Part shown: positions 61,913 to 64,000 of the stretch, one piece after another
Layout of the letters: every line of letters begins with the position of its first letter
Numbering within the stretch: position 1 is the stretch's first letter
Assembly: GCF_000758625.1 (NCBI RefSeq)
Contig: NZ_CP009283.1
Coordinates: 323,501-387,500 of the forward strand
Length of the DNA stretch: 64,000 nucleotides
Reading direction: 5' to 3'
Origin: Paenibacillus sp. FSL R7-0273
GTDB taxonomy: Bacteria; Bacillota; Bacilli; Paenibacillales; Paenibacillaceae
Program-made: the position numbers and the translations under genes
The notes under the pieces: model-generated
What the model saw: only the letters and a program-made list of their open reading frames with translations
Told to the model about the DNA's origin: nothing
The model's database searches: none

Positions 61913-62953
61913 GTGAGGCTTTCACGAACTTCGCGCAAGAAAAAAAACCGCCGGTTAATCCTTCCGCAGCTTGCGGGAATTGTGGTGATCTCCGCCTATG
62001 GCATCGGTCAGATTACCTCCCCGACGTATGCGCTTATTACCGGCAGCACAGCGGCAGAATCGGGTATTACAAGTGCCTTTGTTTTTCCGGTAACAGTGGA
62101 TCAGCTGGCTAATCAGGCCAGCGAAGCGATGAACCGGGCTGTTCTGAAGCGTGAGGCAGCGAAAGGGGCGTTCGCAGACATTGCGGATACAAACGCAGCT
62201 TCCGGAACCGCAGAGGGACAGATCAGCGGCATACAGGAGGCTGCCGAGCAGGCACGCGGAGCTGCCGCTTCTGCAGCTGAATTACTGGCTCAGCTCGAAG
62301 CCTACTCTTTGCGCTCGCAGCAGGAGCTTGCACAGCAGAGGGAGGACATAAGCGTTCGGCTGTTACCCTTTGGCGTCACCCTTGAACAGCTTGAAGCAGC
62401 TCAGCACACGGATGCTCCTGTATTTGAACAGCTGCTGGCTCAGGCCAGTCTGTCCATCATCGAGTTCCAGGAGATGGTCCGTAAGCTTGCCTCTACCGTT
62501 CGGGTGGATACCTATGTGCAGGCAGCCTATCAGCAGGCGCTGACAGCCGCCTCTCAAGCCGGAGCTTATGCTGATGAAGCCTCGCAGCTGTACACTCAGG
62601 CAGCAGATGTGCTGCAGGAGCTGAAGGCCGCCGAGGAGCAGGCGAAGCTCGAGGCCGAGGAGCAGGCGAAGCTCGAAGCCGAGGAGCAGGCGAAGCTCAA
62701 GGCCGAGGAGCAGGCGAAGCTCGAAGCCGAGGAGCAGGCGAAGCTCGAAGCCGAGGAGCAGGCGAAGCTCGAAGCCGAGGAGCAGGCGAAGCCCGAGGCC
62801 GAGGAGCAGGCGAAGCCCGAAGCTGAGGAGCAGGCGAAGCCTGAGGCTGAGGAACCGGCCACTCCCGGAGCTACGGCACCGGCTGACCCGGATGTACCTG
62901 TGACCGACGGTATAACCGTGAAAATAGGACAAAACAAATCAGATTTTAAATAA
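61913..62953 (+). CDS. TapA-position exported protein with EEQAKLEA repeats
   Basis: About 346 residues, first gene of the sipW-tasA operon. The GTG at 61913 follows AAAGGAG; an ATG at 61886 upstream contains that site and is less likely. The Arg/Lys-rich start (RTSRKKKNRRL) and hydrophobic stretch (PQLAGIVVISAYGIGQI) form an export signal, with the SPTYALITGST segment reminiscent of SipW substrates. The middle (about 60-245) is a helical Ala/Gln-rich region, followed by nine 8-residue repeats and a Pro-rich tail. The position equals that of tapA in B. subtilis, but I see no direct sequence match. Confidence 0.75.
   Translation: MRLSRTSRKKKNRRLILPQLAGIVVISAYGIGQITSPTYALITGSTAAESGITSAFVFPVTVDQLANQASEAMNRAVLKREAAKGAFADIADTNAASGTAEGQISGIQEAAEQARGAAASAAELLAQLEAYSLRSQQELAQQREDISVRLLPFGVTLEQLEAAQHTDAPVFEQLLAQASLSIIEFQEMVRKLASTVRVDTYVQAAYQQALTAASQAGAYADEASQLYTQAADVLQELKAAEEQAKLEAEEQAKLEAEEQAKLKAEEQAKLEAEEQAKLEAEEQAKLEAEEQAKPEAEEQAKPEAEEQAKPEAEEPATPGATAPADPDVPVTDGITVKIGQNKSDFK
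62633..62872 (+). repeat. In-frame 24-bp minisatellite
   Basis: Nine copies of a 24-bp unit (62633-62848) encode EEQAK[LP][EK]A, followed by one decayed unit (EEPATPGA). Copies 1-6 have Leu and 7-9 Pro at the sixth position. The high identity suggests recent slippage, so copy number probably varies between strains. Confidence 0.95.
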
Positions 62954-62966
62954 GGAGCTGCCCTAA

Positions 62967-63566
62967 GTGATACTCAAATGGACCCGTAATGTACTCATGT
63001 ATGTCTTGATGGCGATATTTCTGCTCGTGCTGATATCAGCGGTAACCAGCAGAATGAACGGCGGAACACCCAAGGTTCTGGGCAAGGAAATTCTGACTGT
63101 GCTGTCCGGTTCTATGGAGCCCGGAATTAAGACCGGGGCTATCATTGCGGTTAATCCGGTGAAGGATGAAGCGCAGCAGACAGCCTTTCAGCCGGGGGAT
63201 GTTATTACCTACACAGCTGTGGACGGATCAGGCAGCCTGATCACTCACCGGATTGTGAGCGTTAGCGGCACTGGCGCCGGGCTTGCCTATATTACAAAAG
63301 GTGACAATAACGATGCGCAGGACCCTTCGCCGATTCCCGCAGGCAATGTAGTTGCCAGCTACGCGGACTTCACGGTTCCTTTAATCGGGTTTTTGATGAA
63401 CTGGGTAAAATCGACTGCAGGCATCATTATTGTAATCCTGACCCCTGGTGTCTACCTGGTTGTCTCGTCGATTATAACCATTTTCAAAGCAATCATGCGG
63501 ATGGATGAAGAATCTGAAGAGCCGCAGACAGCAGCCGGTGATTTGCCGCCGGTGACGAACGGTTGA
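62967..63566 (+). CDS. sipW: SipW-type signal peptidase I
   Basis: ER-type signal peptidase that matures TasA-family matrix proteins. 199 residues with an N-terminal membrane segment (about 8-27). The catalytic Ser is in TVLSGSMEPGIKTGA (about residue 48), and the general base is His rather than Lys, in LITHRIVSVSG, as in SipW and archaeal/ER enzymes. AYITKGDNNDAQDP is the third box. A C-terminal membrane segment follows (TAGIIIVILTPGVYLVVSSI). GTG start 13 bases after the upstream stop, with AAGGAG. Confidence 0.94.
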   Translation: MILKWTRNVLMYVLMAIFLLVLISAVTSRMNGGTPKVLGKEILTVLSGSMEPGIKTGAIIAVNPVKDEAQQTAFQPGDVITYTAVDGSGSLITHRIVSVSGTGAGLAYITKGDNNDAQDPSPIPAGNVVASYADFTVPLIGFLMNWVKSTAGIIIVILTPGVYLVVSSIITIFKAIMRMDEESEEPQTAAGDLPPVTNG

Positions 63567-63624
63567 TGCTTCCTTTTAAAGCGCTGAGGCGGTCAGGGAA
63601 GATTCAATAAATATTCCATTATAT

Positions 63625-63640
63625 TCTCCATGCATGGAGA
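63625..63640. promoter_or_regulatory. 16-bp perfect palindrome before tasA
   Basis: TCTCCATGCATGGAGA lies a few bases before the tasA ribosome site (AGGAGGAG). It might be a DNA-binding site or affect the sipW-tasA mRNA; role unknown. Confidence 0.4.
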
Positions 63641-63660
63641 CCAGGAGGAGACAAATTACA

Positions 63661-64000
63661 ATGGCTAATCTTAAAAAGACAATGGCAATGGCAATGGCGA
63701 CTACTGCACTGGGGGCTACTTTAATTGCCGGAGGGTCCTTCGCGATCTTTACAAGCTCGGTACAAAACACAGGCAATACCTTTGCCGCAGGCACGCTTAA
63801 GGTAGGTCTGGATAAAGAGGACACAGATACCCCATACGCAAAATATTTTAATCTGACCAACTGGGCTCCCGGCGATTCCAGCATCCAGCCTGTTGTAGTG
63901 AGCAATGAAGGCACGCTGGAGCTGCGGTATGATCTTGCCTTGGCTGTAGGAGGCGACTTAGGCGGGGGGACCCATCCGGTAACCATTAAGGCATATTCTG
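63661..64000 (+). CDS. tasA: TasA/camelysin-family matrix protein (3' end beyond window)
   Basis: First 113 codons of a TasA/CalY-type secreted fibre protein, the main biofilm matrix protein. Signal peptide MANLKKTMAMAMATTALGAT followed by the SipW-dependent region GGSFAIFTSSVQNTGNTFAA, then the mature start GTLKVGLDKED and SNEGTLELRYDL, all typical of the family. Ribosome site AGGAGGAG. Last gene of the operon visible here; open at the window end. Confidence 0.92.
   Translation, partial: MANLKKTMAMAMATTALGATLIAGGSFAIFTSSVQNTGNTFAAGTLKVGLDKEDTDTPYAKYFNLTNWAPGDSSIQPVVVSNEGTLELRYDLALAVGGDLGGGTHPVTIKAYS

Noticed and set aside
1..64000. tRNA, rRNA, transposase or integrase genes
   Set aside because: I looked for tRNA-like T-arm motifs, rRNA conserved stretches and recombinase motifs and recognised none; a tRNAscan and HMM scan would be needed to exclude them fully.

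Overview
The window looks like a chromosomal segment from a Paenibacillus or close relative (Bacillales, moderately high GC). Supporting signs are strong Shine-Dalgarno sites with many GTG and TTG starts, a SinI/SinR-SipW-TasA biofilm locus, a CotSA-like spore-coat glycosyltransferase, a YceC-H-like tellurite/stress cluster, and an RRNPP receptor with a linked peptide that resembles the Paenibacillus Alo systems. I saw no rRNA, tRNA, phage genes, insertion sequences or CRISPR array. All product calls come from reading translated sequence and motifs; no database was searched.

Layout. 1-7.4 kb: a UvrD-type helicase (cut by the window start), an Imm30-like protein, a Cof-type HAD phosphatase, a DUF445 membrane protein, a NifI1-like P-II protein, a CotSA-like glycosyltransferase and a secreted coiled-coil protein. 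7.7-17.9 kb: a six-PAS hybrid histidine kinase translationally coupled to a C39-like protease, type I pullulanase, a PadR/HAAS membrane pair with its own long operator, the glutamate synthase small subunit and a YfcE-type phosphodiesterase. 18.0-19.5 kb: an RRNPP peptide receptor whose 3' end overlaps an unrecognised 38-residue pro-peptide gene. 19.7-24.2 kb: agmatine to putrescine conversion (aguA, aguB) and a polar amino acid ABC importer. 24.3-36.5 kb: a large Ter cluster (TerB, three TerD, a TerA-like fusion, TerC, a five-gene nucleoside-like metabolite module, TelA), with a near-consensus ECF sigma (SigW-type) promoter inside it.

36.6-49.2 kb: a formate/nitrite channel, a TPM-domain surface protein, a 47-residue protein behind a perfect Fur box, a substrate-binding-PAS-GGDEF-EAL protein and a membrane GGDEF protein, a purine (guanine-type) riboswitch in front of an FAD dehydrogenase, a chemoreceptor with a C-terminal sensor, and a nucleotidyltransferase. 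49.4-53.2 kb: a LytS/LytTR pair and an OFA-family MFS transporter, with a tandem YpdB-type site between them, which matches the layout of the E. coli YpdAB-YhjX pyruvate system. 53.5-55.0 kb: an ECF sigma factor and a membrane anti-sigma-like protein. 55.3-55.9 kb: eleven copies of a 52-bp repeat. 56-60.3 kb: odhA-odhB. 60.8-64 kb: a c-di-GMP-I riboswitch directly in front of a SinI anti-repressor gene, convergent sinR, then a SinR-boxed promoter driving a TapA-position repeat protein, sipW and tasA (cut by the window end).

The strongest candidates for something new are the c-di-GMP riboswitch controlling sinI, which would feed the second messenger directly into the matrix switch; the overlapping receptor/pro-peptide pair; and the YpdB-like operator conserved with exact spacing. 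Several other links (Fur with a micro-protein, guanine riboswitch with an FAD dehydrogenase, ECF promoter with Ter) are also worth checking.
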